Source: Acidiphilium sp. CAG:727 (GTDB taxonomy: Bacteria > Bacillota > Clostridia > Christensenellales > Borkfalkiaceae). From it: a stretch of 13,491 bases of DNA. Where the stretch lies: NCBI GenBank assembly GCA_000437515.1, contig FR898463.1, positions 5,105 through 18,595 on the forward strand, written 5' to 3'. The position numbers and the translations under genes are program-made. This document shows, piece after piece, positions 7,604-13,417 of the stretch (position 1 is the first letter of the stretch; the number at the start of each line of letters is the position of its first letter). The notes under the pieces are model-generated. The model was not told the DNA's origin and made no database searches. It saw only the letters and a program-made list of their open reading frames with translations.

Positions 7604-8656
7604 TCAGAACTTATCTTTCTTTTCCGTAAGGAAATCAAAATCGCCGAAAGCGTCTTCGCGTTGCTTTCTGTTTTCTTCTTTCAATTTCTTTACTTCGTTG
7701 ACGTAAACTTTTCCTAATCCATGCGGGTCGCCTTTATCTGACAGACCGTCGTAAACGACGATTTCGTCTTCGGTGATATGAACGTACATATTGATTCGTC
7801 TGTACAATTGCTCGATGCCGTCGCAACTGTACCGCACCGATTTATACCAATATTTTATTGGTATAAACGACGTTATAATCATTACCTTGCAATTCAGAAC
7901 CTTATTCGTAAAACGGCTTTTCATTGCCGTTGACGTATTATTGTCAAGCAATTTCAGAATATCGGCGAACTCGAACGCTTCGTCGCGCAGGTCGTCGAAA
8001 ATTATTCCTTTTTGCCCCATATACATATCCAACGGGTCATTAGACGATGAAGATACGTAACAATCCAACTCGTGCGCGCGCATATACTTACGCGCGAAAT
8101 AAGTTTTGCCCGTTCCGCTTTTACCGGTAACGAAAATAACTTTCAAATTACGGTCGGAATTAAGGCTAAGCCATTGACATTGAAGTTTCCATAGTTTTTG
8201 CAGACGGTCGAAACATTTCGGCTGTTCGGAAACGGCAAGTGAGTGTATATAGTCGAGTTGTTGCGCGTAACTGTATTTTTCAAAATCGCCGATAATCTTC
8301 GCTTGCTCGATTTCGGACTTAAAATCGAAATTCGCTACGACTTCCGAAAAATCATACTGATGTTTATGTTGCTGACTGTCGTTAGAGTGGGTCAGATACA
8401 TCAGCATATCCGTTTTACGACCCTCGACTTTATTTACGAATTGCTCGGGGATTCCGAACCAACCCGCAACGTCTTTGCTATCGACGGTTTGCTGTCCGAA
8501 GTTTATGTAGATATGATAATGCGACGACGCGTCTTTATCTTTATCGTGGAGAATATAAGCCCACTGCTTGATTGTCCGATACTTTCTTAATATATCCTGT
8601 AAGGGACTTTTGAGATATTCGGGCTGTGTTACTACTTCGTATTGTTTAAGTTTCAT
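7604..8656 (-). CDS. rep: Rolling-circle replication initiator: HUH endonuclease fused to SF3 helicase
   Basis: A 350-aa two-domain Rep. N-terminal HUH nuclease: motif 1 at about 33-39 (AYILHDKD), metal-binding His46 and His48 (SHYHIYINF), and nucleophile Tyr87 in MYLTH, followed by the HKHQYDFSEV segment typical of pMV158/Rep_2-type initiators. C-terminal helicase: Walker A at 178-185 (GKSGTGKT), Walker B at 218-222 (IIFDD), a motif C-like strand at 258-263 (VMIITS, with Phe where Asn is usual) and an EQLYRRI arginine-finger-like segment at 282-288. This nuclease-helicase pairing is known from CRESS-DNA viruses and related bacterial plasmids. It should nick one strand at the phage origin and unwind the duplex. 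The ATG is preceded by GGGGG 7 bases upstream and lies 34 bp after the small HUH protein gene. Confidence 0.9.
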   Translation of the reverse strand: MKLKQYEVVTQPEYLKSPLQDILRKYRTIKQWAYILHDKDKDASSHYHIYINFGQQTVDSKDVAGWFGIPEQFVNKVEGRKTDMLMYLTHSNDSQQHKHQYDFSEVVANFDFKSEIEQAKIIGDFEKYSYAQQLDYIHSLAVSEQPKCFDRLQKLWKLQCQWLSLNSDRNLKVIFVTGKSGTGKTYFARKYMRAHELDCYVSSSSNDPLDMYMGQKGIIFDDLRDEAFEFADILKLLDNNTSTAMKSRFTNKVLNCKVMIITSFIPIKYWYKSVRYSCDGIEQLYRRINMYVHITEDEIVVYDGLSDKGDPHGLGKVYVNEVKKLKEENRKQREDAFGDFDFLTEKKDKF

Positions 8657-8690
8657 TTTTAACCCCCGAAACTATAAACACGAATATTGT

Positions 8691-9092
8691 TTATCTTAAA
8701 TTTATCTCGTGTTTCAAAAAGTCATTACGATATTTACTTAAATCTATGTTTGTTTTAATCTCCGAAAGATTATATTTTTCCGCGCCGTAAAACTTATAAA
8801 AGTCCGTACAATGTAAAAGATACGCCACGACGTCGGGAATAGTCGTTTTTAGCGAACCGCCGAAAAAATACGTTATGCCCGTGATTTTCTTAAACTCCGC
8901 TTGCGGTAGATACGGAACGGTTATTATATGACAGTGCGCTACGCCTTGTTTCGGGCGGTTATGTACGATACCCATACACTTGATACCGTTATCGTAAAAA
9001 ATTTGCATAAATCTATCGAAACCGCAATCGAGCGCGCTTAACGGAATAGTATAATCGGCACAATTGATACGCGTTTTTGTGGACGAATTCAT
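8691..9092 (-). CDS. Stand-alone HUH endonuclease-like protein (mini-Rep)
   Basis: A 133-aa protein matching the nuclease half of the neighbouring Rep motif by motif. GIKCMGIVHNR aligns with Rep motif 1. VAHCHIITV gives His53 and His55 (HUH). VVAYLLH places Tyr91 where Rep has Tyr87, and KYNLSEI matches QYDFSEV. The spacing from second His to Tyr is 36 residues here and 39 in Rep. There is no helicase domain and no room for one, so this is a complete short protein, not a fragment with a frameshift. A clear AAAGGGG precedes the ATG. It lies directly downstream of the proposed origin. It could cut or rejoin DNA at the origin, regulate Rep by competing for its site, or act in termination or integration; these roles are inference. 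Identity as HUH rests on motif reading. Confidence 0.72.
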   Translation of the reverse strand: MNSSTKTRINCADYTIPLSALDCGFDRFMQIFYDNGIKCMGIVHNRPKQGVAHCHIITVPYLPQAEFKKITGITYFFGGSLKTTIPDVVAYLLHCTDFYKFYGAEKYNLSEIKTNIDLSKYRNDFLKHEINLR

Positions 9093-9140
9093 TATTTACC
9101 CCTTTTACACCGTTGTTTTACCCTTTTTTACCCTTTTTTT

Positions 9141-9171
9141 GCGACCCCCTTGACGAGCCCAAGGGGGTCGC
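9141..9171. other. Perfect 12-bp GC-rich hairpin (possible nick site, packaging signal or terminator)
   Basis: GCGACCCCCTTG pairs perfectly with CAAGGGGGTCGC around a 7-nt loop (ACGAGCC). T7 precedes it and GCG plus T6 follows it on the plus strand, so it could terminate rightward transcription, yet all phage genes here run leftward. The arm reads CGACCCCC, similar to the sequence around the nick in pMV158-family plasmids (TACTACG/AC), which suggests an origin role. Filamentous phage packaging signals are also stable hairpins. Confidence 0.6.
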
Positions 9172-9203
9172 GCGTTTTTTAAGGTTTTACCGAGCGTTTT
9201 GTG

Positions 9204-9212
9204 TTATCCACA
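9204..9212 (+). promoter_or_regulatory. Exact consensus DnaA box
   Basis: TTATCCACA matches the bacterial DnaA box consensus at all nine positions. It is the only exact copy I found, and it lies in the short gap that also holds the hairpin and repeats. Binding of host DnaA would fit second-strand or duplex replication of the phage. One box alone could be chance. Confidence 0.55.
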
Positions 9213-9268
9213 TTCGTTTGATTTTACGAATTTTACCCTTTTTACCCTTTTTATTGAAAGTATCGGGT

Positions 9269-9592
9269 TTATTCGTATAAATCTGCGGCGGTAAACGGAC
9301 TTTCGCAGGACAGAGAAATATCCGCAACGAACGGTTTATTCGTAAATTCGTTAATTCCGTAGGTTAAATCCACGAGCGAACCTATCGCGAGTTTACGGAA
9401 CTTCTCGTAATTGTCGGGTTTCGTAAGCGCACCGGCGCAGGTCGATACGCATACGTCGGTGGTTCTCGGATAATATAAGTTTCCGTTTTTCATTTTCGAC
9501 GGAAGTAATCCGACCGTTACCCATACGGTTTTCTCGTTGTTGTTCTGCTTGTTTTCGCTTTCTCTGACTTGTAATACTATTGCTCTTTTCAT
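9269..9592 (-). CDS. Putative phage single-stranded DNA-binding protein (107 aa)
   Basis: A 107-aa protein, first gene of the phage operon. It has alternating beta strands (KRAIVLQVRESE, KTVWVTVGLLP, SLVDLTYGI, PFVADISLS), consistent with a small OB-fold, and an aromatic segment (NGNLYYPRT) that could stack on bases. Size and position upstream of the replication genes fit filamentous phage ssDNA-binding proteins such as gene V protein (about 90-110 residues), which coat the single strands before packaging. I do not see a diagnostic motif, so the function is an inference from fold pattern and context. The ATG at 9592 is well supported by AAGGAG 9 bases upstream. The gene ends at the edge of the proposed origin region. 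Confidence 0.6.
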   Translation of the reverse strand: MKRAIVLQVRESENKQNNNEKTVWVTVGLLPSKMKNGNLYYPRTTDVCVSTCAGALTKPDNYEKFRKLAIGSLVDLTYGINEFTNKPFVADISLSCESPFTAADLYE

Positions 9593-9619
9593 TTTTAACT
9601 ACTCCTTTTTGGGAATGAA

Positions 9620-9648
9620 AGATTAAACCCAACGTTATATATTTGCAA
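9620..9648 (-). promoter_or_regulatory. Weak candidate promoter for the phage operon
   Basis: On the minus strand TTGCAA (9648-9643) is followed after 17 bp by TAATCT (9625-9620), 28 bp upstream of the first phage ATG. The -10 is poor. The -35 lies within the arm of the inverted repeat at 9645-9667, so a repressor there could block it. Other start sites are possible. Confidence 0.3.
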
Positions 9649-9744
9649 ACGCTTTTAGCGTTATTGCCAGGGGAAGTGAGTTTTACCCCTCACTCGCGGG
9701 CTTTTGTTTGCCAAACCAACGGCTAAAAAGAATTATTGACAAAC

Positions 9745-9778
9745 AAAAAATCCAAGACAGACCGATTTCTATCTTGGA
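9745..9778 (-). terminator. Orphan leftward intrinsic terminator
   Basis: As minus-strand RNA, UCCAAGAUAG pairs with CUGUCUUGGA (10 bp, one G-U wobble, 8-nt loop) and is followed by six U. On the plus strand the wobble becomes a C-A mismatch and there is no T-run, so the direction is leftward. No minus-strand gene lies upstream within reach. It may close the phage transcript in the circular genome. Confidence 0.75.
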
Positions 9779-9834
9779 TATAAGTATAAAACTAAACACA
9801 AGACGGACGACTTGTAATATATACTTAAAAATCG

Positions 9835-9863
9835 TTGCGTTTTGCAAAATTAAGTGCTATAAT
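9835..9863 (+). promoter_or_regulatory. Sigma-A promoter of queT
   Basis: TTGCGT (9835-9840), 17-bp spacer, TATAAT (9858-9863). The -10 is a perfect match. The predicted start near 9871 places the first transcribed bases at the foot of the leader hairpin. Confidence 0.85.
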
Positions 9864-9871
9864 GCAAACCG

Positions 9872-9935
9872 AGCGAAGGTTTTCGGAAAACACTTCGTTG
9901 CCGCTTCGATATTTTGCGGCAAATAAAAACCGAGG
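9872..9935 (+). promoter_or_regulatory. Candidate preQ1 riboswitch (preQ1-I-like core with inserted hairpin)
   Basis: The leader begins at the predicted transcription start. P1 is AGCGAAG (9872-9878) with CTTCGTT (9893-9899). Its loop contains TTCGG (9882-9886), which can pair with CCGAG (9930-9934) in an A-rich tail (AATAAAAACCGAGG), forming a pseudoknot that covers the ribosome binding site. When aligned with the B. subtilis preQ1-I aptamer as I recall it, the loop keeps GGUU, several other positions and the C that recognises preQ1. Unlike preQ1-I, a second hairpin GCCGC/GCGGC (9900-9920) sits between P1 and the tail, a layout reminiscent of preQ1-II. Ligand-dependent hiding of the binding site is inferred. 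Its position before queT supports it. Not confirmed by model search. Confidence 0.55.
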
Positions 9936-9944
9936 TAATTTAAT

Positions 9945-10463
9945 ATGTTTAAGTCGTTTTTCACGACGCGCCGTCTTGCCCGCGCGGGGATCATTGCCGC
10001 GCTGTACGCTCTTTTAACCGTTTTTCTGCAACCGTTTTCTTTCGGTATATGGCAGTTCCGGGCGTCCGAAGCCCTGACGGTGCTTCCCGCAATATTCCCC
10101 GAAGCCATACCCGCTTTGTTCGTCGGCTGCCTTATAGCCAACGTAGTAGGTAACGGTATCTGGGATATTTTTATAGGTTCTTTCGCGACGCTTATCGCTG
10201 CGGTTTTAACCTATATAACGGCAAGGGCGATTAAAAACGTTCACCTGAAATTGTTCGCGTCGGCTATTTTCCCCGTTATTTGCAACGCGATTGCCGTCCC
10301 CGCGATATTCGTTCTGTGCGGAATATCTTCGCACGCGTATATTATCGAAGCGTTGATTATCGGCGCGGAGGAAGCCGCCGTCGTATATACGCTCGGCGTG
10401 GTTTTGTATTACGCGGTCGTTAAAATCGAAGGTCGCCTGTCCGCCCGTAAAGCCGCCGATTGA
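9945..10463 (+). CDS. queT: QueT-family queuosine precursor transporter (ECF S-component)
   Basis: A 172-aa integral membrane protein with about five to six hydrophobic helices. The conserved QueT signature is clear: FSFGIWQFRASEALTVLPAI near residues 31-50, then PEAIPALFVGCLIANV and NGIWDIFIGSFATLIAAVLT at about 69-88. QueT is the substrate-binding subunit of an energy-coupling-factor transporter that imports a queuosine precursor (preQ1 or queuine) for tRNA modification, working with the shared EcfAAT module, which is not in this window. The ATG has GAGG 9 bases upstream, within the proposed riboswitch. The length is usual for the family. It is monocistronic or weakly linked to the next gene, which has its own promoter. 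Identification is strong. Confidence 0.95.
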   Translation: MFKSFFTTRRLARAGIIAALYALLTVFLQPFSFGIWQFRASEALTVLPAIFPEAIPALFVGCLIANVVGNGIWDIFIGSFATLIAAVLTYITARAIKNVHLKLFASAIFPVICNAIAVPAIFVLCGISSHAYIIEALIIGAEEAAVVYTLGVVLYYAVVKIEGRLSARKAAD

Positions 10464-10488
10464 CAAATTTTAGCGATAATGATATAAT
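10460..10488 (+). promoter_or_regulatory. Perfect-consensus sigma-A promoter of the DUF697 gene
   Basis: TTGACA (10460-10465), 17-bp spacer, TATAAT (10483-10488): all twelve bases match consensus. The -35 overlaps the queT stop codon, and no terminator separates the genes, so read-through from queT is also likely. Confidence 0.9.
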
Positions 10489-10489
10489 G

Positions 10490-10513
10490 TAGTCGTCTTT
10501 TTTAAGGCGACTA
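10490..10513. promoter_or_regulatory. Inverted repeat overlapping the transcription start (operator candidate)
   Basis: TAGTCGTC and GGCGACTA (one T-G position) flank an 8-bp spacer directly downstream of the -10. The expected start near 10495 falls inside the left arm, so the RNA would not contain the full hairpin; a DNA operator is the more likely reading. A weak leader hairpin is the alternative. Confidence 0.4.
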
Positions 10514-10533
10514 TTTTGCGTTAAGGAAATACT

Positions 10534-11544
10534 ATGGCAAAAAACAAAAACGATAAAGAAAAAATAAGTATTTACGAGTACGAAGACAAATACGCTTCCA
10601 AAGCCGATCAGAAAAAGGCGAAGGGATTTTTTACGCTTATCGTCCTGACGATAGGCGTTCTCGTGTTTGCCTGCGCGTTCTCGCTGTTCAAGGACGTTTA
10701 CGACGTGAATAAATACGCGGGTTACGCCGTAGGGGCGGCGCTTATAGTTCTGATAATATTATTCTTTATAATTCCCGTCGTAAAAATCGGTACGAAAGAC
10801 AAATTTTCGGTTGACGTAACGGCTTATAATGCGCGGCGGGCGAAAAAACACAACGGGGTTTTGAGAAAAACGCTCGCCGATAAAATTATCGAATGTTATA
10901 CTTCCACGACCGACGGCAATACCTGGTACGGCGGCGAAAGAGTTCTTGCGCTTAACGAGGCGAGAAATTCCGGCGACAATCTCGCGCTGCGCGCGGCTCT
11001 GGACGAGATATATAAAAAGGACGTCAAAAAAGCGGTTAAAGGAGTAATAACGAAGTGCGCCGTAAAGTCGGGCGCGTACTCGGCGATTTCCCAGCGGAAC
11101 GCCGCCGACGCCCTTCTGGTTACCGCAATAAATCTGCAAATGATTAAAGACGTCGTCTTTATTTACGGTTTCCGCCCGTCGGACGCAAGACTTATGAGCA
11201 TTTTCGGCAAGGTGCTTGCCAACTCTTTCGTCGCGTACGGACTGGGTAACGTGAAAGTCGGCAACGCGGTGGTTAAAACCATGGGCGACGTGGCGAGAAG
11301 CATTCCGCTTTTAGGTTCGGCGATCTCTGTCATCGTTGACGGAACGGTGCAAGGGCTGGGTAACGCGACTTTAACGGCGGTCATAGGGCATAATACGGTC
11401 AGGTATTTAATGAAAGAATATAACCTGCAAAATATACTCGACGACGCGGAGATTACGTTCGACGAAAACGACTTTGCCGACACCTGCGCGGAAGTCAGAA
11501 AAGAACTTGTATCCGAAAAAAAAGATAAGAAAAAAGCGGTCTGA
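10534..11544 (+). CDS. DUF697-like membrane protein of unknown function
   Basis: A 336-aa protein with a charged N-terminus (residues 1-30), two membrane helices (about 31-52 and 60-84) and a large C-terminal helical domain. Residues about 185-240 (ADALLVTAINLQMIKDVVFI, then YGFRPSDARLM) match the core pattern of DUF697/YcjF proteins, whose members often accompany GTPases or stress-response membrane proteins. The Gly-rich stretch at about 255-280 is also typical. The biochemical role is unknown. No GTPase gene is adjacent. The ATG has AAGGA 6-7 bases upstream. The stop lies in the loop of the shared terminator, and the C-terminus is Lys-rich (EKKDKKKAV), its codons forming part of the terminator stem. 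Confidence 0.78.
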   Translation: MAKNKNDKEKISIYEYEDKYASKADQKKAKGFFTLIVLTIGVLVFACAFSLFKDVYDVNKYAGYAVGAALIVLIILFFIIPVVKIGTKDKFSVDVTAYNARRAKKHNGVLRKTLADKIIECYTSTTDGNTWYGGERVLALNEARNSGDNLALRAALDEIYKKDVKKAVKGVITKCAVKSGAYSAISQRNAADALLVTAINLQMIKDVVFIYGFRPSDARLMSIFGKVLANSFVAYGLGNVKVGNAVVKTMGDVARSIPLLGSAISVIVDGTVQGLGNATLTAVIGHNTVRYLMKEYNLQNILDDAEITFDENDFADTCAEVRKELVSEKKDKKKAV

Positions 11545-11558
11545 CGACCGCTTTTTTT
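11531..11558. terminator. Bidirectional intrinsic terminator between convergent genes
   Basis: AAAAAGCGGTC pairs with GACCGCTTTTT around a TGAC loop that includes the stop codon of the DUF697 gene. T-runs follow the stem on both strands, so it should end both that gene and the oleate hydratase gene, which stops 10 bp further right. Confidence 0.9.
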
Positions 11559-11568
11559 ACGCGTTGTT

Positions 11569-13353
11569 TTATATTATTCCGCTTTCTTTCGCGAGTTTTT
11601 CCGCATCCGTACCTTTAATTTTTTCGGTTACTTCTTTAAGCAGGATTTTCTCTTTAAGCGAAAGTTTCATGCTCGAAATCGGATTTTTATCGAGAGCGTA
11701 ATAAACCGCTCTTAAAAGTTCGCGCACGTCGTATACGCTGCCCCAAACTTCGGGAACGGCTCTGTCGACGTCGAGCAGGGTGTAAACCGATTCCATACCC
11801 GTTCTCATCGAATATTCGATAGTAAAGATAGTATCTCTCGGAGTTTCCGCGAACTGACCTATAAACGCAAAGTTTACCGCTCCGTCGGGAACGACCTTCG
11901 GTCTGTCGGAGTTCTTTCTCGGTCTGAAGAACGCGTTGATGAAGGGCATATAACACGTAGTCGTGTTTGCTTTCGTCTTTGCGTACTCGTCGATTTTTTC
12001 GGTCGGAAGGCCGATGTGATACAGCCATTCTTTGCAGACTTCTTCGCCCGTACATTCGCGCATCGGTTTTTTCACGTAGTTGCCGGGACGGTCGGTGTTA
12101 AGCGAGTAAAGCCAGATAAGAACCGACTTTTTATCCTGCGATTTGAATTGCGGCTGACGGTTGATCGTCCAGGACAGGTACCAGTTGTCCACGCTGTCTT
12201 TTACGGTTACGATTCCGCCCGTGGTAACTCTGCCCGCTCTCGGATCGCGGCGGCAGATTTTTTCGATATATTCTATTATTTCGTCGTCCGAAGTTTCTAC
12301 CGTTGCGCTCATCCAGTTGGTTTCGTCGGGGTGGTCGCAATAGTTGGACGGGTTGCCGAAAGACGGATCCTGAATGGCTATGTTCTTCCACAAATCCCAC
12401 GATTCTCCGCCGCCTTTTCTGATTTTGGTAAGGTCGGGCGCGTGAGTCTGATCGCCGTAGCAACTCGTATCGGTGCAGCAGCCGTTGGTGATGAATACGA
12501 GATCGCTTTCGAGCAGGTCTATCGAGCCTTTTTCGCCGTTTTTAACGTATTCTATCTTTTTTGCGACTTTCTTTTTGCCGTTGATTTCGAAAACGACGTT
12601 CTTTACGTCTATGCCGTATTCTACCTTTACGCCGTGGTTTTCGAGATATTTTTGCAAGGGTTGAATAAGGCTTTCGTATTGGTTGTATTTAGTGAAGCGA
12701 AGCGCCGAGAAGTCGGGAAGTCCGTCGATATGGTGAACGTACCTTTGCAGGTATCTTTTCATTTCGAGCGCGGAATCCCACGTATGGAAAGCGAACATCG
12801 TCTGCCAGTAAAGCCAGAAGTTGCTGTTCCAGAAGTTATCGTCGAAGTAATCGCTTATCTTCTTGTCTTCGAGGTCTTCTTCGGGCGTCATAAACAATTT
12901 GCTTATCTGCATAGCCGCTTCTTTGTTAAGCCCGAATTTGTTGTCCGTATGCGCGTTTTCGCCGCGGTTGACGGTCGCTCTGCAAAGCGAGTAGTTGGGG
13001 TCGGCTTTGTTGAGCCTGTAATATTCGTCGAGAACCGAAAGCCCCGGGTTTTCGAGCGACGGAACGTCCCTGAACATTTCCCACATAACTTCGAAGTGGT
13101 TGTCCATCTCTCTGCCGCCGCGCATATAATAGCCGCTTCTCGGAACCGCTCTGCCGTCGCACGAGCCGCCCGCTATATCGAGTTTTTCGAGCAGGTGAAT
13201 ATGTTCGCCTTTCATCTGGCCGTCCCTGACGAGGAAGAACGCCGCGGAAAGTCCCGCAAGCCCCGTGCCGATAATATAAGCCGATTTGCCGTCTACGCCT
13301 TCGGGTTTAACCGGGTGAGCGAACGCTTCGTAGTTGCCTGATCCGTAATACAT
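11569..13353 (-). CDS. ohyA: Oleate hydratase (FAD-dependent fatty acid hydratase, MCRA family)
   Basis: A 594-aa protein of full family length. It adds water to the cis-9 double bond of unsaturated fatty acids, such as oleate to 10-hydroxystearate, using FAD as a structural or electrostatic cofactor; in bacteria this detoxifies host or dietary fatty acids. Visible features: an N-terminal dinucleotide-binding motif at 27-38 (IIGTGLAGLSAA), the signature RGGREMDNHFE at 78-88 with the catalytic Glu82, and Tyr201 in KRYLQRY, both at the same numbers reported for the S. aureus enzyme. The rest contains expected blocks such as FHTWDSALEMKRYLQ. The ATG has GGAGG 8 bases upstream. It is transcribed alone from its own promoter and shares a terminator with the DUF697 gene. 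The protein is likely cytosolic or loosely membrane-associated. Confidence 0.97.
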   Translation of the reverse strand: MYYGSGNYEAFAHPVKPEGVDGKSAYIIGTGLAGLSAAFFLVRDGQMKGEHIHLLEKLDIAGGSCDGRAVPRSGYYMRGGREMDNHFEVMWEMFRDVPSLENPGLSVLDEYYRLNKADPNYSLCRATVNRGENAHTDNKFGLNKEAAMQISKLFMTPEEDLEDKKISDYFDDNFWNSNFWLYWQTMFAFHTWDSALEMKRYLQRYVHHIDGLPDFSALRFTKYNQYESLIQPLQKYLENHGVKVEYGIDVKNVVFEINGKKKVAKKIEYVKNGEKGSIDLLESDLVFITNGCCTDTSCYGDQTHAPDLTKIRKGGGESWDLWKNIAIQDPSFGNPSNYCDHPDETNWMSATVETSDDEIIEYIEKICRRDPRAGRVTTGGIVTVKDSVDNWYLSWTINRQPQFKSQDKKSVLIWLYSLNTDRPGNYVKKPMRECTGEEVCKEWLYHIGLPTEKIDEYAKTKANTTTCYMPFINAFFRPRKNSDRPKVVPDGAVNFAFIGQFAETPRDTIFTIEYSMRTGMESVYTLLDVDRAVPEVWGSVYDVRELLRAVYYALDKNPISSMKLSLKEKILLKEVTEKIKGTDAEKLAKESGII

Positions 13354-13386
13354 ATATTTTTACCTCCGAATTTGTTTTACACCCGT

Positions 13387-13415
13387 ATTATAACCCGCGG
13401 AAAAAGAAATTGCAA
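13387..13415 (-). promoter_or_regulatory. Sigma-A promoter of the oleate hydratase gene
   Basis: On the minus strand TTGCAA (13415-13410), 17-bp spacer and TATAAT (13392-13387), 33 bp upstream of the ATG. The -10 is perfect and the -35 matches four of six positions. Confidence 0.85.
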
Positions 13416-13417
13416 TA

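Larger units (their letters stand above)
9116..9247. repeat. Iteron-like TTTTACCC repeats flanking a hairpin
   Basis: Four exact TTTTACCC copies at 9116-9123, 9126-9133, 9231-9238 and 9240-9247 form two pairs with 10- and 9-bp spacing, about one helical turn, one pair on each side of the hairpin. A shorter TTTTACC lies at 9185-9191, and related TTTACCCC is at 9095-9102. Regular phasing suggests a protein-binding array, possibly for Rep; the outermost copy overlaps the mini-Rep ribosome binding site. Confidence 0.6.
9093..9268. other. Candidate phage origin / packaging region
   Basis: A 176-bp non-coding gap inside an otherwise tightly packed operon, directly upstream of the two HUH genes. 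It contains a perfect 12-bp GC-rich hairpin (9141-9171), two pairs of TTTTACCC repeats, one exact DnaA box (9204-9212) and an adjoining inverted repeat (ATTCGT at 9212-9217 with ACGAAT at 9226-9231). Filamentous phages carry their origins and packaging hairpin in one intergenic region, and rolling-circle origins combine a hairpin with direct repeats bound by Rep. The assignment as origin is inferred from structure. Confidence 0.6.
1..9779 (-). mobile_element. Inovirus-like (filamentous phage) prophage, left end outside the window
   Basis: Ten closely spaced genes, all on the minus strand, form a self-contained module unlike the flanking chromosomal genes. Seen directly: an HUH plus SF3 replication initiator, a second HUH-like protein, a small putative ssDNA-binding protein, several short membrane-anchored proteins, a 960-aa secreted protein with a C-terminal hydrophobic anchor, and a P-loop protein with Zot/pI-like features. 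This order parallels the replication, virion, attachment and assembly blocks of filamentous phages (established knowledge). The right end is placed near 9779 because an orphan leftward terminator lies there and the queT promoter begins at 9835. No integrase, transposase or clear attachment repeat is visible. The left end lies before position 1. A plasmid-derived or defective element is possible. Confidence 0.75.
9593..9834. other. Phage-chromosome junction region with inverted repeats
   Basis: A gene-free stretch between divergent genes. It holds an imperfect inverted repeat at 9645-9667 (GCAAACGCT, TTT, AGCGT then a 2-nt bulge and TTGC), a 6-bp repeat AGTGAG/CTCACT at 9675-9694, a short palindrome GTTTGCCAAAC at 9706-9716, and a leftward terminator. 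Some of these are probably operators for the phage operon. The attachment site should lie here, to the right of the terminator, but I see no convincing dif-like or duplicated sequence. Confidence 0.5.

Noticed and set aside
7435..7638. Minus-strand 67-codon frame overlapping Rep and the basic 70-aa gene
   Set aside because: It overlaps the ends of both genes in another frame; the 70-aa frame has the better ribosome binding site and fits the operon.
9116..9247. Repeats as a CRISPR array
   Set aside because: Units are only 8 bp, with 2-bp or irregular gaps and no spacers or cas genes.
9736..9764. TTGACA at 9736-9741 as a rightward promoter
   Set aside because: The expected -10 position has no TATAAT-like sequence; it is part of the terminator A-tract surroundings.
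9808..9834. AT-rich stretch near queT as a dif/Xer attachment site
   Set aside because: Only the central TATATATTA resembles Firmicute dif; the two recombinase arms match poorly, so it cannot be called.
12016..13341. Long plus-strand open frame (441 codons) opposite the oleate hydratase gene
   Set aside because: It lies wholly antisense to a certain gene, has a low-complexity Val/Phe/Arg-rich product and no ribosome binding site; it results from the codon bias of the real gene.
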